From Gnetum montanum (lineage: Eukaryota; Streptophyta; Gnetopsida; Gnetales; Gnetaceae): a DNA stretch of 27,500 nucleotides. The position numbers and the translations under genes are program-made. Within the stretch, counting starts at the first letter, position 1, and each line of letters begins with the position of its first letter. The notes below the pieces were generated by a model. The model worked only from the letters and a program-made list of their open reading frames with translations, did not search any database and was not told the DNA's origin. Shown here piece by piece: positions 1 to 9,830 of this stretch. Location of the stretch: assembly GCA_015680685.1 (NCBI GenBank), contig MNCI01000903.1, forward strand, positions 172,571-200,070, given 5' to 3'.

Positions 1-37
1 GAGTGGAGCCTGCGGCTTAATTTGACTCAACACGGGA

Positions 38-74
<37 letters not shown>

Positions 75-573
75 TTGAGAGCTCTTTCTTGATTCTATGG
101 GTGGTGGTGCATGGCCGTTCTTAGTTGGTGGAGTGATTTTTCTGGTTAATTCCATTAACGAATGAGACCTCAGCTTGCTAACTAGCTACGTGGAGGTACA
201 CCCTCTGCGGACAGCTTCTTAGAGGGACTATGGCTACTCAGGCCATGGAATTTTGAGGCAATAACAGGTCTGTGATGCCCTTAGATGTTCTGGGGCGCAT
301 GCGCACTACACTGATGCTTTCAGCGAGCCTCCTTCCCTGGTCTGAGAGGATTGGGAAATATTGTGAAAATGCATCGTGATGGGGATAGATCTTTGCAATT
401 ATCGATCTTGAACGAGGAATTCCTAGTAAGCATGAGTTATCAGCTCGCATTGACTACGTCCCTGCCCTTTGTACACACCACCCGTCGCTCCTACTGATTG
501 AACGATCTGGTGAAATGTTCGGATTACGGTGACGATGATGGTTTCGCCATCATTGACGTCGTGAGAAGCTCAT

Positions 574-604
<31 letters not shown>

Positions 605-645
605 ATAACAAGGTTACCGTAGGTGAACCTGTGGTAGGATCATTG
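1..645 (+). rRNA. 18S rRNA, 3' part of first copy, probably degenerate
   Basis: This is the 3' third of a plant nuclear 18S rRNA gene; the window starts inside it. It is recognised from conserved stretches such as GGAGCCTGCGGCTTAATTTG at the start, the TTGTACACACC block near 470-480 and the terminal GGATCATTG at 637-645. It aligns without net indel to the second copy at 25325-25969. Conserved positions are altered: ACACACCGCCCGTC reads ACACACCACCCGTC at 480, AAGTCGTAACAAGG reads AAGTCATAACAAGG, and the final helix has GTGGTAGG for GCGGAAGG. Most changes look like C-to-T or G-to-A. By hand I count about 50 differences from the second copy in 645 bases, mostly transitions. From knowledge of the small-subunit decoding region, I infer a pseudogene or silenced copy. 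The identification as 18S is certain; loss of function is likely but unproven. Confidence 0.95.
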
Positions 646-1466
646 ACGTGCACATGATTTTGTCCCGTTGGTCATGGTCTTGTGTTCCCATCGCAGCGAC
701 AAGGAACGCTTGGGGGCGGGGGCGGGGGGACCACGACAGTGGTGCCGCACTGGTATGGGACTTTGTGGGGAGAGCATGTGCTTGGTGGGGGCACGAGACA
801 TTGCATTGGAATTATGCCTCGCACGTTCGACGAATTGATGGATGGCCCGAAGGGCACGCCATCACCCAGGTAGGCTTCGGGGCGTCGTTCCTGAGTGGGG
901 GCTTAGGTTGCCCCCCGATGGAGGATGCGTCATCATCGTCCGTTGAGGATAGGTGACCCGTGAAGGGAGTGTGTACGCCTGGGTGAGAGAGAGTCACGAA
1001 GCTCTACGTTCATGGTCAAACAGCTTTTAAAATACAAAGGCTAGACGTGAGGGGGACATACGAGGGCCGCTATTTTCCTCCCCGGGCCATCCGGTTCCAT
1101 GAGAGGGAGGGGATAAGTCACTATGGCTGGGTGCAGCTCTCTTCTCCCGTCACACGTGTTCTAGGCGAACGGCTACCCTCAGCCCGTGGGTTGTAGGGTA
1201 CGTCGTTGTTTTGGGCAAATACAGGGGGGCCTTGAGCCCAACAGCCATGGTGATGGTGCTTCGCGGGTTGTCGTCCCGCGCACCCGTGGGTTGCGTAGCA
1301 GGGTCCTCGTTCATAGGGTGGTTAGCACCACCCTTGTCTGAACGTCGATGCTTCGTCGCATCCCTCAGGTGGCACCTGCTTCTCTTTCCCCAATGCAAGG
1401 GTGCAAGTGGCACCAAGGATGCGACGAACATCCACCGTGGCGGTCAACCGGGGTTGGTGACCCCAA
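646..1466 (+). other. ITS1, first copy
   Basis: Internal transcribed spacer between 18S and 5.8S, removed during pre-rRNA processing. It is about 820 bases, several times the usual angiosperm length and in the range reported for gymnosperms. It holds a dense G-run block at 712-729 and a conserved AAAATACAAAGGCTAGACG segment near 1029. Frames open here are incidental. The second copy (25970-26791) is nearly colinear, one base longer, with many transitions. Confidence 0.93.
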
Positions 1467-1627
1467 CCACGACTCTCGACAATGGATATCTTAGCTCTCG
1501 TTTTGATGAAGAACGTAGTGAAATGTGATACTTTGTGTGAATTGCAGAATCCTATGAATCATCAAATATTTAAACACAAGTTGCACCCGAGGCCTAGGTC
1601 GAGGGCACATCTGGCTAGGTGTAATGA
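1467..1627 (+). rRNA. 5.8S rRNA, first copy, degenerate
   Basis: Recognised from ACGACTCTCGACAATGGATA at its 5' end, GATGAAGAACGTAG and the GTGTGAATTGCAGAATC block. The length of about 161 bases is normal for plants; the ends are set by comparison with known plant 5.8S and could move by two or three bases. Three motifs normally invariant in plants are affected: CGATGAAGAACGTAGC reads TGATGAAGAACGTAGT, TTTGAACGCA reads TTTAAACACA, and CATCGAATCTT reads CATCAAATATT. These changes in the stretches that pair within 5.8S and with 26S suggest a non-functional copy. The second copy at 26792 keeps the first motif intact and is less decayed. The GAGGCCT...GAGGGCAC stem is of the gymnosperm type. Confidence 0.93.
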
Positions 1628-1923
1628 AAGATCCTAGGGCGTGCCCTCCTAGCCCCGTGCGAGGAGGGCAGCAGATGTGGTCGTCCGTGTCTCCTGAGGT
1701 GCGGTTGCCTGAAAAGTTATCGTCGATTGTGTTTTCTAGATTCTACCCGGATAGAGTGATGGATGGTGGTGGTGGTATGTGTGTTCTTTGCGCTGAGCAC
1801 GCAGGAGGTACGTTGGCCCCCTCCCCGCCCTTCTCCTTTGGTGTGATGCGGGACCGAGCGATCGGCGGGGGCAATGTTCATCCTTTGCATCACGCATAGG
1901 AGGGGTGATGCTCCCTCTTCACA
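1628..1923 (+). other. ITS2, first copy
   Basis: Spacer between 5.8S and 26S. It contains the conserved GGAGGGCAGCAGATGTGGTC segment and a GATGGTGGTGGTGG run. It is about 33 bases longer than the second ITS2, because of an insertion or deletion between about 1868 and 1907, just before the shared GTGATGCTCCCTC sequence. Confidence 0.92.
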
Positions 1924-2880
1924 GTGACCCCAGTTCAGGCGAGGGTACCCACCGAGTTTAAGAATATAACTAAGCAGAGAAAGAGAAACTTATGAGGATT
2001 CCCCTAGTAATGGCGAGCGAATCGGGAACAGCCCAGCGTGAAAATCTGGCAGCGGTGGCCGCCCGAATTGTAGTCTACAGAAGCGTCCCCTACGGTGGAC
2101 CGAGCCTAAGTCCCCTAGAACGGGGCACTGAAGAGGGTGACAACCCCATCGGGCTCGGATCCTGCTACATCACGGGGGGCTATCGGTAAGTCGGGATGTT
2201 TGGGAATGTAGCCCTAAGCGGGTGGTAAATTTCATCCAAGGCTAAATACGTGCGAGAGACCGATAGCGAACAAGTACAGCTAGGGAAAGATGAAAAGTAC
2301 TTTGAAAAGAGAGTTAAAAAGTGCTTGAAATTGTTGAGAGGGAAGCGGATTGAGGACAACGTTGCTTCCCAGCCAGACGTGGAGTGGAGCGTGTATGCTT
2401 CGGTCCGCCGCTCGGTCCAGGAGGCAAGTCTGCGTGGATCGGCACCATGGCACAAGCGTGCATAGCTGGCTACATGCGTGTTGCCGCTGTGACGGTCGAG
2501 GGTCCAAGTGCGCGTCCCCTGGAGGGGTGGGTCCTGCAATGCCTGCGCGCTCGGGACGCAGATTTCATGGGCTTTCCATTCAACCCATCTTGAAACATGG
2601 ACCAAGGAGTCTAACATGCATGCGAGTCATCGGGTTTGAAAACCCACACGGTGCAAGGAAGCTGAAAGGCATGATTCGTGTGTGGGCGTGGAGCACCATC
2701 CACCGACCTTGATCTTGTTGAGAAGGGTTCGAGTGAGAGCATGCTTGTTGGGACCCGAAAGATGGTGAACTATGCCTGAGTAGGGAGAAGCCAGAGCAAA
2801 CTTTGGTGGAGGCCCATCACGATACTAACATGCAAATCATTCATCTGACTTGGGTATAGGGGCGAAAGACTAATCGAACT

Positions 2881-2922
<42 letters not shown>

Positions 2923-4141
2923 AGAGCTTGCACTCTTGAGTTTTATCAGGTAAAGCAAATGATTAGAGGCATCGAGGGCACAACACCCTTGAACTATTCT
3001 CAAACTTTAAATAGGTAAGATGGTGCGGCTGCCTCCATGAGCCGTGTCAACGAATCGAGAGCTCCAAGCGGGCCATTTTTGGTAAGTAGAACTAGCGATG
3101 CAGGCTGAACCGAAAGTTGAGCTACGGTGCCTAACTGTGCGCTAACCCAGAACCCACAAAGGGTGTTGGCTGATTAAGATAGCAGGATGGTGGTCATGGA
3201 AGTCGAAATCCGCTAAGGAGTGTGTAACAACTTACCTGCCAAATCAACTAGTCCCAAAAATGGATGGTGCTTAAGCGCGTGACCTACACTTGGCCATCAG
3301 GGCAAGCGCCAAGCCCCGATGAGTAGGAGGGTGCGGCGGTCCGTTGCGAAGCCTAGGACGTGAGCCTGGGTGGAGCGGCCACCAGTGCAGATCTTGGTGG
3401 TAGTAGCAAATATTCAAATGAGAACTTTGAAGATCGATGTGAAGAAAGGTTCCATGTGAACAGAACTTGGACATGGGTTAGTCGATGCTAAGAGATGGGG
3501 GAGCCCCTTCCAATGGGTGCACTCCGCACGAGATCTCGAAAGGGAATCAGGTTAACATTCCTGAACCGGGACATGGCGGTGGACGGCAACGTCAGGGGAT
3601 CCCGAGATGTCGGCGAGGGCCCTGGGAAGAGTTATCTTTTCTTTTTAATAGCCTGTCCACCCTAAAATCGGCTTAACCGGAGATAGGGTCTAGAGGCTGG
3701 AAGAGCACTGCACGTCCTGCGGTGTCCGGTGCATCCTCGACGGCCCCTGAAAATTTAGAGGACTGAGTACCATTCATGCCTGGTCGTACTCATAATCGCA
3801 TCAGGTCTCCAAGGTGAACAGCCTCTGGTCCATAGAACAATGTAGGTAAGGGAAGTCGGCAAAATGGATCCGTAACTTCAGGAAAAGGATTGGCTCTAAG
3901 GGTTGGGCCTAGGGGTTTGCACCCTGAACCTACGGGCTGTCGAGGGCCTGCCTGAGCCACTTCCATGGCAACAGTGGGCCCTCGCATGCCGGTCGGGCGA
4001 CGGACGTAGAGCGCCCTCCCCCCCTCCACGGGGAGGGCTTTCCCTAGGCAACGAACAACCAGCATAGAACTAGCTCGGATAAGGGGAATCCTACTGTTTA
4101 ATTAAAACAAAGCATTGTGATGGTCCCTGTGGATGCTGACG

Positions 4142-4175
<34 letters not shown>

Positions 4176-4752
4176 AGTGAAGAAATTCAACCAAGCGCAG
4201 GTAGATGGTGGGAGTAACTATGACTCTTAAGGTAGCCAAATGCCTCATCATCTAATTAGTGACATGCATGAATGGATTAACAAGATTCCCACTGTCCCTA
4301 CCTACTATCTAACGAAACCATAGCCAAGGGAATGGGCTTGGCAGAATTAGCAGGGAAAGAAGACCCTATTGAACTTGACTCTAGTTTGACTTTGTGAAAT
4401 GACTTAAGAGGTGTAGAATAAGTGGGAGCCACTCGTGGCGCAAGTGAAATACCACTACTTTTAACATTATTTTACTTACTCTGTTGGTTAGGAATGGGGC
4501 ACGGCCCTGGCTTTTGGACCCAAGATGTGCCTTGGTGCATCGATTCGCATGGAAGATAGAGTCAGGTGGGGAGTTTGGCTGGGGCAGTACATCTGTTAAA
4601 AGATAACGCAGGTGTCCTAAGATGAGCTCAATGAGAACAAAAATCTCGTGTGGAATAGAAGGGTAAAATCTCATTTGATTTTGATTTTTAGTACGAATAC
4701 AAACCGTGAAAGCATGGCCTATCGATCCTTTAGATCTTCATAATTTGAAGCT

Positions 4753-4795
<43 letters not shown>

Positions 4796-4898
4796 AGCCA
4801 AGCGTTCATAGCGACGTTGCTTTTTGATCCTTCGATGCCGGCTCTTCCTATCATTGTGAAGCATAATTCACCAAGTGTTGGATTGTTCACCCACCAAT

Positions 4899-4953
<55 letters not shown>

Positions 4954-5363
4954 ATGATGCGCACCGTGATAGTAATTCAACTTAGTACGAGAGGAACCAT
5001 TGATTCATACAATTGGTCATCGTGTTTGGTTGAAAAGCCAGTGATGCGAAGCTACCGTGTATCGGATTATGACTGAATGCCTCTAAGTCAGAATCCATGC
5101 TAGAGGCGACGCCTCTTTCCTCGTCGGTTGCTATGCGACCTGCGGTAGGGGTGGCTTCGTTGCTCCCATTGTCATGTGTCGATGGTACCCCCTAGTCCTG
5201 CCTGCACGGTGGGGACACTGGGGGCCATGCAGTTTCATTTCGAGCGGTCGAGGAGAAGAATCCTTTGCAGAAAACTTAAATACACGATGGGGTATTGTAA
5301 GTGATAGAGTGTCCTTGCTGCCACGATCCACTGAGATTAAGCCTCTTATCATTGAGATTTGTG
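1924..5363 (+). rRNA. 26S (25S/28S-type) rRNA, full length, probably degenerate
   Basis: Complete large-subunit rRNA gene of about 3.44 kb, the expected plant length. The 5' end is set at GTGACCCCAGTTCAGGCG, followed by GAGTTTAAGAATATAACTAA (normally AGCATATAAATAA). The 3' end is set after CCACTGAGATTAAGCCTC. The sarcin-ricin loop AGTACGAGAGGAACC at 4984-4998 and the GGGATAACTGGCTTGTGGC segment near 4777 are intact. The helix 69-71 region at 4201-4240 is not: GTAAACGGCGGGAGTAAC reads GTAGATGGTGGGAGTAAC, and GACTCTCTTAAGG has lost two bases, giving GACTCTTAAGG. AAAAGAACTTTG reads AAAAGTACTTTG near 2297. These are among the most conserved rRNA sites known, so I infer that the copy could not make a normal ribosome. 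Open frames on both strands here are incidental. Confidence 0.95.
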
Positions 5364-5423
5364 ATCCTCACTCTCTCTCCCTCGTTCTCTTTCTCCTTCT
5401 CTTTCTTTCGCTTTGTCACCCTC
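5364..5423 (+). terminator. Pyrimidine-rich tract after 26S, candidate Pol I 3' end/termination region
   Basis: Directly after the 26S 3' end, about 60 bases are almost entirely C and T on the + strand, with CTCTCTCTCC, TTCTCTTTCTCC and CTTTCTTTCG blocks. Pyrimidine- or T-rich elements just past 25S are known in plant 3' ETS and termination regions. The role here is inferred from position and composition only. Confidence 0.5.
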
Positions 5424-5626
5424 CGCAGGCTCCTCGTCGCATCTCATACCCTCGTCTCGTGAGATCATGCATTTGTCTTCCCCTTCACGGGCACATGTGC
5501 ACACACACGTGCATGCATGAGGCCCTTTCGTAAATTTGCATCGTGTTGGCAGTGAATGTCCCCTCTGCATGTGAGGTCGCACGAAGTCAGAGGCCACAGT
5601 GCAACCTTCCTGATGAGGTTTCCGCT
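5424..5626 (+). other. Unique start of IGS
   Basis: This short stretch between the pyrimidine tract and the first repeat-like sequence shows no tandem repeat and no supportable gene. It contains the alternating purine/pyrimidine run at 5491-5519. Confidence 0.6.
5491..5519. other. 29-base alternating purine/pyrimidine run (Z-DNA-prone)
   Basis: Every base from 5491 to 5519 alternates purine and pyrimidine, made of GCACATGTGC, a CA repeat and GTGCATGCATG. Such runs favour left-handed DNA under negative supercoiling. It lies about 130 bases past the 26S 3' end, where supercoiling behind or ahead of polymerase would be expected. Confidence 0.6.
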
Positions 5627-5780
5627 CTCGCCCATGACCCTCATGATAAAATTCGAAAGCATGCAGCATGGGGAGAGGTAGCATTCTCGCTGGGAGCACC
5701 GCACAGTGCTCTCGTGATAGTGCGCTCAACAAGGGAGCACCTCGCAAAGCTGCATTGGCACGAATGCTCCCGTGAGACCA
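5627..5780 (+). repeat. Degenerate promoter-type module (M0) lacking its TATA core
   Basis: The part from CATGGGGAGAGGTAGCATTC through GGGAGCACC and CAAAGCTGCATTGGCACGA matches the downstream half of the promoter-like modules further on, especially the one at 8340. The TATATA core is missing: GCATGCAGCATGGGG stands in its place. The conserved AATTTATAAGGGTG upstream part is also gone. It reads as the oldest or most eroded member of the family. Confidence 0.6.
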
Positions 5781-5840
5781 AGTGTGTTTGCCAAATGGGC
5801 CCCCATGTGACCAAGTGTTGGCCAAACAGGGAACCCTTGA

Positions 5841-5935
5841 GACCAAATTTGTAAGGGTGCAAAAGATGGTTTGGCTGAAACTGGCCCAATCAACATATAG
5901 GCGGAGAGGTAGCGTTCTACCTAGGAGCACCTCGT
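5841..5935 (+). promoter_or_regulatory. Promoter-like module M1
   Basis: Contains the family's order ACCAAATTTGTAAGGGTG, GGCTGAAACTGGCCCAATCA and an altered core CATATAGGCGGAGAGGTAG at 5894-5912. The core has lost one TA and gained a C in its G run, so initiation activity is doubtful. Confidence 0.45.
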
Positions 5936-6176
5936 GACCAAGTGTTGACCATACAGTCCCTCTTGACCAACTGTTGGTCTATATGGTCCCTCGTGTCTAA
6001 GGGTTGGCCCAACCGTCCTTGGTGACCAACTGTTGGACCAACGGACCCTCGTGACCAACTGTTGGACCAACGAACCCTCGTGACCAAGGGTTGGCCCAAC
6101 CATCACTTGTGACCAACTATTGGTCCAACCGTCCCTCGTGGCCAAGGGTTGGGGTTGGCCCAACCGTCCCTCATGA

Positions 6177-6246
6177 CCAAATTTACAAGGGTGTAGGATG
6201 GTATGGCTCAAACTGGCCCAATCAGCATATATGGGGAGAGGTAAAC
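6177..6246 (+). promoter_or_regulatory. Promoter-like module M2 (truncated downstream)
   Basis: Shares the ACCAAATTTACAAGGGTG start and CATATATGGGGAGAGGT core at 6226-6242, then jumps straight back into the 29-bp array. The normal downstream GCGTTCTCCCTGGGAGCACC part is missing. Confidence 0.5.
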
Positions 6247-6376
6247 GGTCCCTCATGACCAAGGGTTGCCCCAATGGTCCCTCCTAACCAACTGTTGGAC
6301 CTCGTGACCAAGGGTTGGCCCAATTGTTGGCCCAATAGTCCCTCATGACCAAGTGTTCACCAAACGGTCCCTCGTG

Positions 6377-6500
6377 ACCAAATTTATAAGGGTGCAGGAT
6401 GGTACGGCTGAAACTGGCCCAATCAGCGTATATGGGGAGAGGTAGCATTCTCCCAGGGAGCACCTTGCATAGCTGCGCTGGCACGAGCACTTTCATGTGA
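6377..6500 (+). promoter_or_regulatory. Promoter-like module M3
   Basis: Full module: AATTTATAAGGGTGCAGGAT, GGCTGAAACTGGCCCAATCA, core CGTATATGGGGAGAGGTAG at 6427-6445, then GCATTCTCCCAGGGAGCACC and a CATAGCTGCGCTGGCACGAG tail. The core resembles the plant Pol I initiation consensus TATATA(A/G)GGGG with one change. Confidence 0.5.
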
Positions 6501-6789
6501 ATAAGTGTTGGCCAAATGGTCCCTCGTGACCAAGTGTTGAACCAACGGTCCCTCTTGACCAAGGGTTGGCCCAACCATCCCTTGTGACCAACTATCGGCC
6601 CAACGGTCCCTCGTGGCCAAGGGTTGGCCCAACGGTCCCTCCTGACCAAGTGTTCACGAAATAGTCCCTCATGACCAAGTGTTCGCCAAATGGTCCCTCG
6701 TGACCAAGTATTCGTCCAACGGTCCCTCTTGGCCAAGGGTTACCCCAATGGTCCCTCGTGACCAAGTGTTCACCAAACGGTCCCTCGTG

Positions 6790-6915
6790 ACCAAATTTAT
6801 AAGGGTGTAGGATGGTACGGTTGAAACTAGCCCAATCAGCATATATGGGGAGAGGTAACGTTCTCCCTGGGAGCACCTTGCATAGTTGCGTGGACACGAG
6901 CACTTTCATGTGAAT
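6790..6915 (+). promoter_or_regulatory. Promoter-like module M4
   Basis: Same order as M3, with core CATATATGGGGAGAGGTAA at 6840-6858 and the downstream ACGTTCTCCCTGGGAGCACC part. It is flanked on both sides by 29-bp repeats. Confidence 0.5.
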
Positions 6916-7376
6916 AAGTGTTGCCCAAACGGTCCCTCGTGACCAAGTGTTGGCTAAACGGTCCCTCATGACCAAGTGTTGAACCAATGGTCCCTCGTGA
7001 CCAAGGGTAGGCCCAACCGTCCCTTGTGACCAACTGTCAGCCCAACGGTCCCTCATGGCCAAGGGTTGGCCCAACGGTCCCTCCTGACCAAGTGTTCACG
7101 AAATGGTCCCTCATGACCAAGTGTTCGCCAAATAGTCCCTCGTGACCAAGTGTTGGCCAAACGGTCCCTCGTGACCAAGTGTTGGCGCAACAGATGCTCG
7201 TGACCAAGGGTTGGCCCAATGGTCCCTCGTGACCAAGTGTTCGTCAAACGGTCCCCCGTGACCAAGTGTTCGCCAAACGGTCCCTCATGACCAAGGGTTG
7301 GCCCAACAGTCCCTCATGACCAAGTGTTCGCCAAATGGTCCCTCGTGACCAAGTGGTAGCCCAACAGTCCCTCGTG

Positions 7377-7500
7377 ACAAAATTTATAAGGGTGCAGGAT
7401 GGTACGGCTGAAACAGGCCCAATCAGCATATATGGGGAGAGGTAGCATTCTCCCTGGGAGCACCTTGCATAGCTACGCTGGCACGAGCACTTTCACGTGA
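7377..7500 (+). promoter_or_regulatory. Promoter-like module M5
   Basis: Same order as M3, core CATATATGGGGAGAGGTAG at 7427-7445. It is almost identical to M3 outside the core. Confidence 0.5.
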
Positions 7501-7922
7501 CCAAGTGATGGCCCAACAGACCCTTGTAACCAAGTGTTGGCCAAACGGTCCCTCATGACCAAGTGTTGAACCAACGGTCCCTCGTGACCAGGGGTTGGCC
7601 CAACACACAATCGTGACCACGGGTTGGCCCAACAGTCCCTCGTGGCCAAGGGTTGGCCCAACGGTCCCTCGTGATGAAGTGTTTGCCAAACAGTCCCTCG
7701 TGACCAAGTGTTCACCAAATGATCCCTCGTGACCAAGGGTTGCCCCAATGGTCCCTCGTGACCAAGTGTTCGTGAAACGGTCCCTCATGACCAAGTGTTG
7801 GCCCAACAGTCCCTCGTGACCAAGTGTTGGTGCAACGGACGCTCGTGACCAAGGGTTGGCCCAATGGTCCCTCGTGACCAAGTTTTGCCAAACGGTCCAT
7901 CGTGACCAACTGTTCACCAAAC

Positions 7923-8212
7923 GGTCCCTCGTGACCAAGGGTTGGCCCAATGGTCCCTCGTGACCAAGTGTTCGCCAAACGGTCCCTCGTGACCAAGGGT
8001 TGGCCAAATGGTCCCTCGTGACCAAGTGTTCGCCAAACGGTCCCTCGTGACCAAGGGTTGGCCAAATGGTCCCTCGTGACCAAGTGTTCGCCAAACGGTC
8101 CCTCGTGACCAAGGGTTGGCCAAATGGTCCCTCGTGACCAAGTGTTCGCCAAACGGTCCCTCGTGACCAAGGGTTGGCCAAATGGTCCCTCGTGACCAAG
8201 TGTTCGCCAAAC
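7923..8212 (+). repeat. 58-bp dimer repeats, five copies, four identical
   Basis: Within the 29-bp array, alternating GGTTGGCCAAAT and TGTTCGCCAAAC units form 58-base dimers starting at 7923, 7981, 8039, 8097 and 8155. The last four are identical base for base; the first has CCCAA for CCAAA. Their CpG sites are intact, which points to recent amplification. Confidence 0.93.
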
Positions 8213-8339
8213 GGTCCCTCGTGACCAACTATTCTCCAAATGGTCCCTCATGACTAAGGGTTGGCCCAATGGTCCCTCGTGACCAAGTGTTCGCCAAATG
8301 ATCCCTCATGACCAAGTGGTAGCCCAACGGTCCCTCGTG

Positions 8340-8510
8340 ATCAAATTTATAAGGGTGCAGGATGGTACGGCTGAAACTGGCCCAATCATCATATATGGGG
8401 AGAGGTAGCGTTCTCCCTAGGAGCACCGTACGGTGCTCTCGTGAGAGTGCTCTCCATGGGAGCACCTCGCATAGCTGTGCTGGTACAAGTGCTCTCACGA
8501 GTCCAAGTGC
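8340..8510 (+). promoter_or_regulatory. Promoter-like module M6 at the junction of the two array types
   Basis: Core CATATATGGGGAGAGGTAG at 8390-8408. Upstream lies the 29-bp array. Downstream, GCGTTCTCCCTAGGAGCACC passes smoothly into GTGCTCTCGTGAGAGTGCTC and so into the 15-bp array. This module therefore marks the switch between the two repeat families. Confidence 0.5.
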
Positions 8511-8721
8511 TGGCCAAACGGATGCCCTCCCTGAGAGCCTTCTCCTTGAGAGTGCCTTCCCGGTACGCACGTGAGAGTGTTCTCCTTGAGAGAACCCTCC
8601 CAGAGAGCACTCTCCCTAAGAGTGACCTCCCTTAGAGCGTTCTCCTTGATAGTGCCTTGTGCTACGCATGTGAGAGTGTTCTCTCGGAGCATGCCCTTCC
8701 TAGGAGTGCCCTCCCTGAGAA

Positions 8722-8890
8722 CAAGGGTTGGCCCAATGGAGCTTCGTGACCAAATTTATAAGGGTGCAAGATGGTATCGCTGAAACTGGCCCAATCAGCA
8801 TATATGGGGAGAGGTAGTGTTCTTCCTGGGAGCATCGCATGGTGCTCTCACGAGAGCACTCTCACGAGAGCACCTTGCATAGCTGCGCTT
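8722..8890 (+). promoter_or_regulatory. Promoter-like module M7
   Basis: Begins with AAGGGTTGGCCCAATGGAGC, a relic of the 29-bp repeat inside the 15-bp block, then CCAAATTTATAAGGGTGCAA and core CATATATGGGGAGAGGTAG at 8799-8817. It shares its wider context with M8. Confidence 0.5.
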
Positions 8891-9428
8891 GCAAGTGCGC
8901 TCTCACAAGAACGTCTCATGCAGCGCTTGCGAGAGCACTCTCCGTGGGAGTGCCTCTTGCTACGCAACGTGATGGAGTTCTCTCTTAGAGTGTACTCCCT
9001 AAGAGAGCCTTGTGTTGCGTATTTGAGAGCATTTTCAATGAGAGAGGCCTCATTGAGAGCATTCTGTTGGAGAGCGCTCTTCCTGGGAGTGGCCTCCCTA
9101 AAAGCATTCTTCTCGAGAATGCCCTCCTTGAGATTGTTCTCCGTGAGAGTGCCCTCCCTAAGCATGCTCAACGTGAGTGCACTCTTCGTGGGAGCACCCT
9201 CCATGAGAACCCTCTCCTATAGAGCGTTCTCACTGAAAACGTTCCCCCCAAGAGCACCTTACGCTACGCATGTGAGAGCATTACCCTTGGGAGCGCTCTC
9301 CCTGAGAGTGCCTTGCGCTATGCACATGAGAGCTTTCTCCTCGAAAGCGTCCTCATTGAGAGCGTTCTCTTGGAGAGTGCCCTCCTGGGAACGGTCTCCT
9401 CGAGAGTGCCCTTGTTGAGAGCATTCTC

Positions 9429-9830
9429 GCTGAGTGCACCCTCTCTGAGAGCACCTTGCGTTACACACATGAGGATGCCCTCCATGAGAGCAGTGTTCCT
9501 GAGAGCATTCTCGATGAGTGCACCCTCTCTAAGAGTGCCTTGCATTATGCACGTGAGGATTCCCTCCTCGAGAGCGTGCTCCATGAGAGCATTCTCCTTG
9601 AGAGTGCCCTCCTTGAGAATGGTCTCCTTGAGAGCGCCCTTGTTGAGAGCGTTCTCGCTGAGTGCACCCTCTCTGAGAGCACCTTACATTACGCATGTGA
9701 TGATGCCCTCCATAAGAGTGGTGTTCCTAAGAGCATTCTTGCTGAGTGCACCCTCTCTGAGAGCACCTTGTGTTATGCACGTGAGGACGCCATCCTCGAG
9801 AGCATGCTCCCTGAGAACGTTCTCCTGAGA
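9429..9830 (+). repeat. About 228-bp higher-order repeat in the 15-bp array, two copies
   Basis: A block starting GCTGAGTGCACCCTCTCTGA at 9429 recurs at 9657 with the same order of variant 15-mers, including TACGCATGTGA/GCACGTGAGGA segments. The second copy breaks off near 9830. A further related piece lies near 10200. Confidence 0.75.

Larger units (their letters stand above)
5768..8400 (+). repeat. 29-bp tandem repeat array of the IGS
   Basis: A unit of 29 bases begins GGTCCCTCGTGACCAAG and ends TGTTCGCCAAAC or GGTTGGCCAAAT. It repeats head to tail, broken only by promoter-like modules at about 5841, 6177, 6377, 6790, 7377 and 8340. Members vary by single bases. Many carry the perfect palindrome TTGGCCAA and the dyad GGTC-N6-GACC. 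On the minus strand the unit has no stop codon in any frame, which yields long meaningless frames with a 29-residue period. Spacer subrepeats of this kind are typical of plant IGS and can act as enhancers or arise by unequal exchange. Confidence 0.9.

Noticed and set aside
1924-5363. Several short frames on both strands within the 26S and ITS regions
   Set aside because: They lie inside rRNA or transcribed spacers recognised at base level; none shows protein-like content.
7923-8212. CRISPR-like appearance of the 29-bp repeats
   Set aside because: The repeats are contiguous with no unique spacers, and lie in plant nuclear rDNA.
7423-8269. Long minus-strand frames (up to 258 codons) with a 29-residue repeat such as GTVWRTLGHEGPFGQ
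   Set aside because: The 29-bp unit has no stop in any minus-strand frame and 29 is not a multiple of three, so one frame cycles through all three phases of the same DNA. All phases are open, which is a property of the repeat and not of coding selection.
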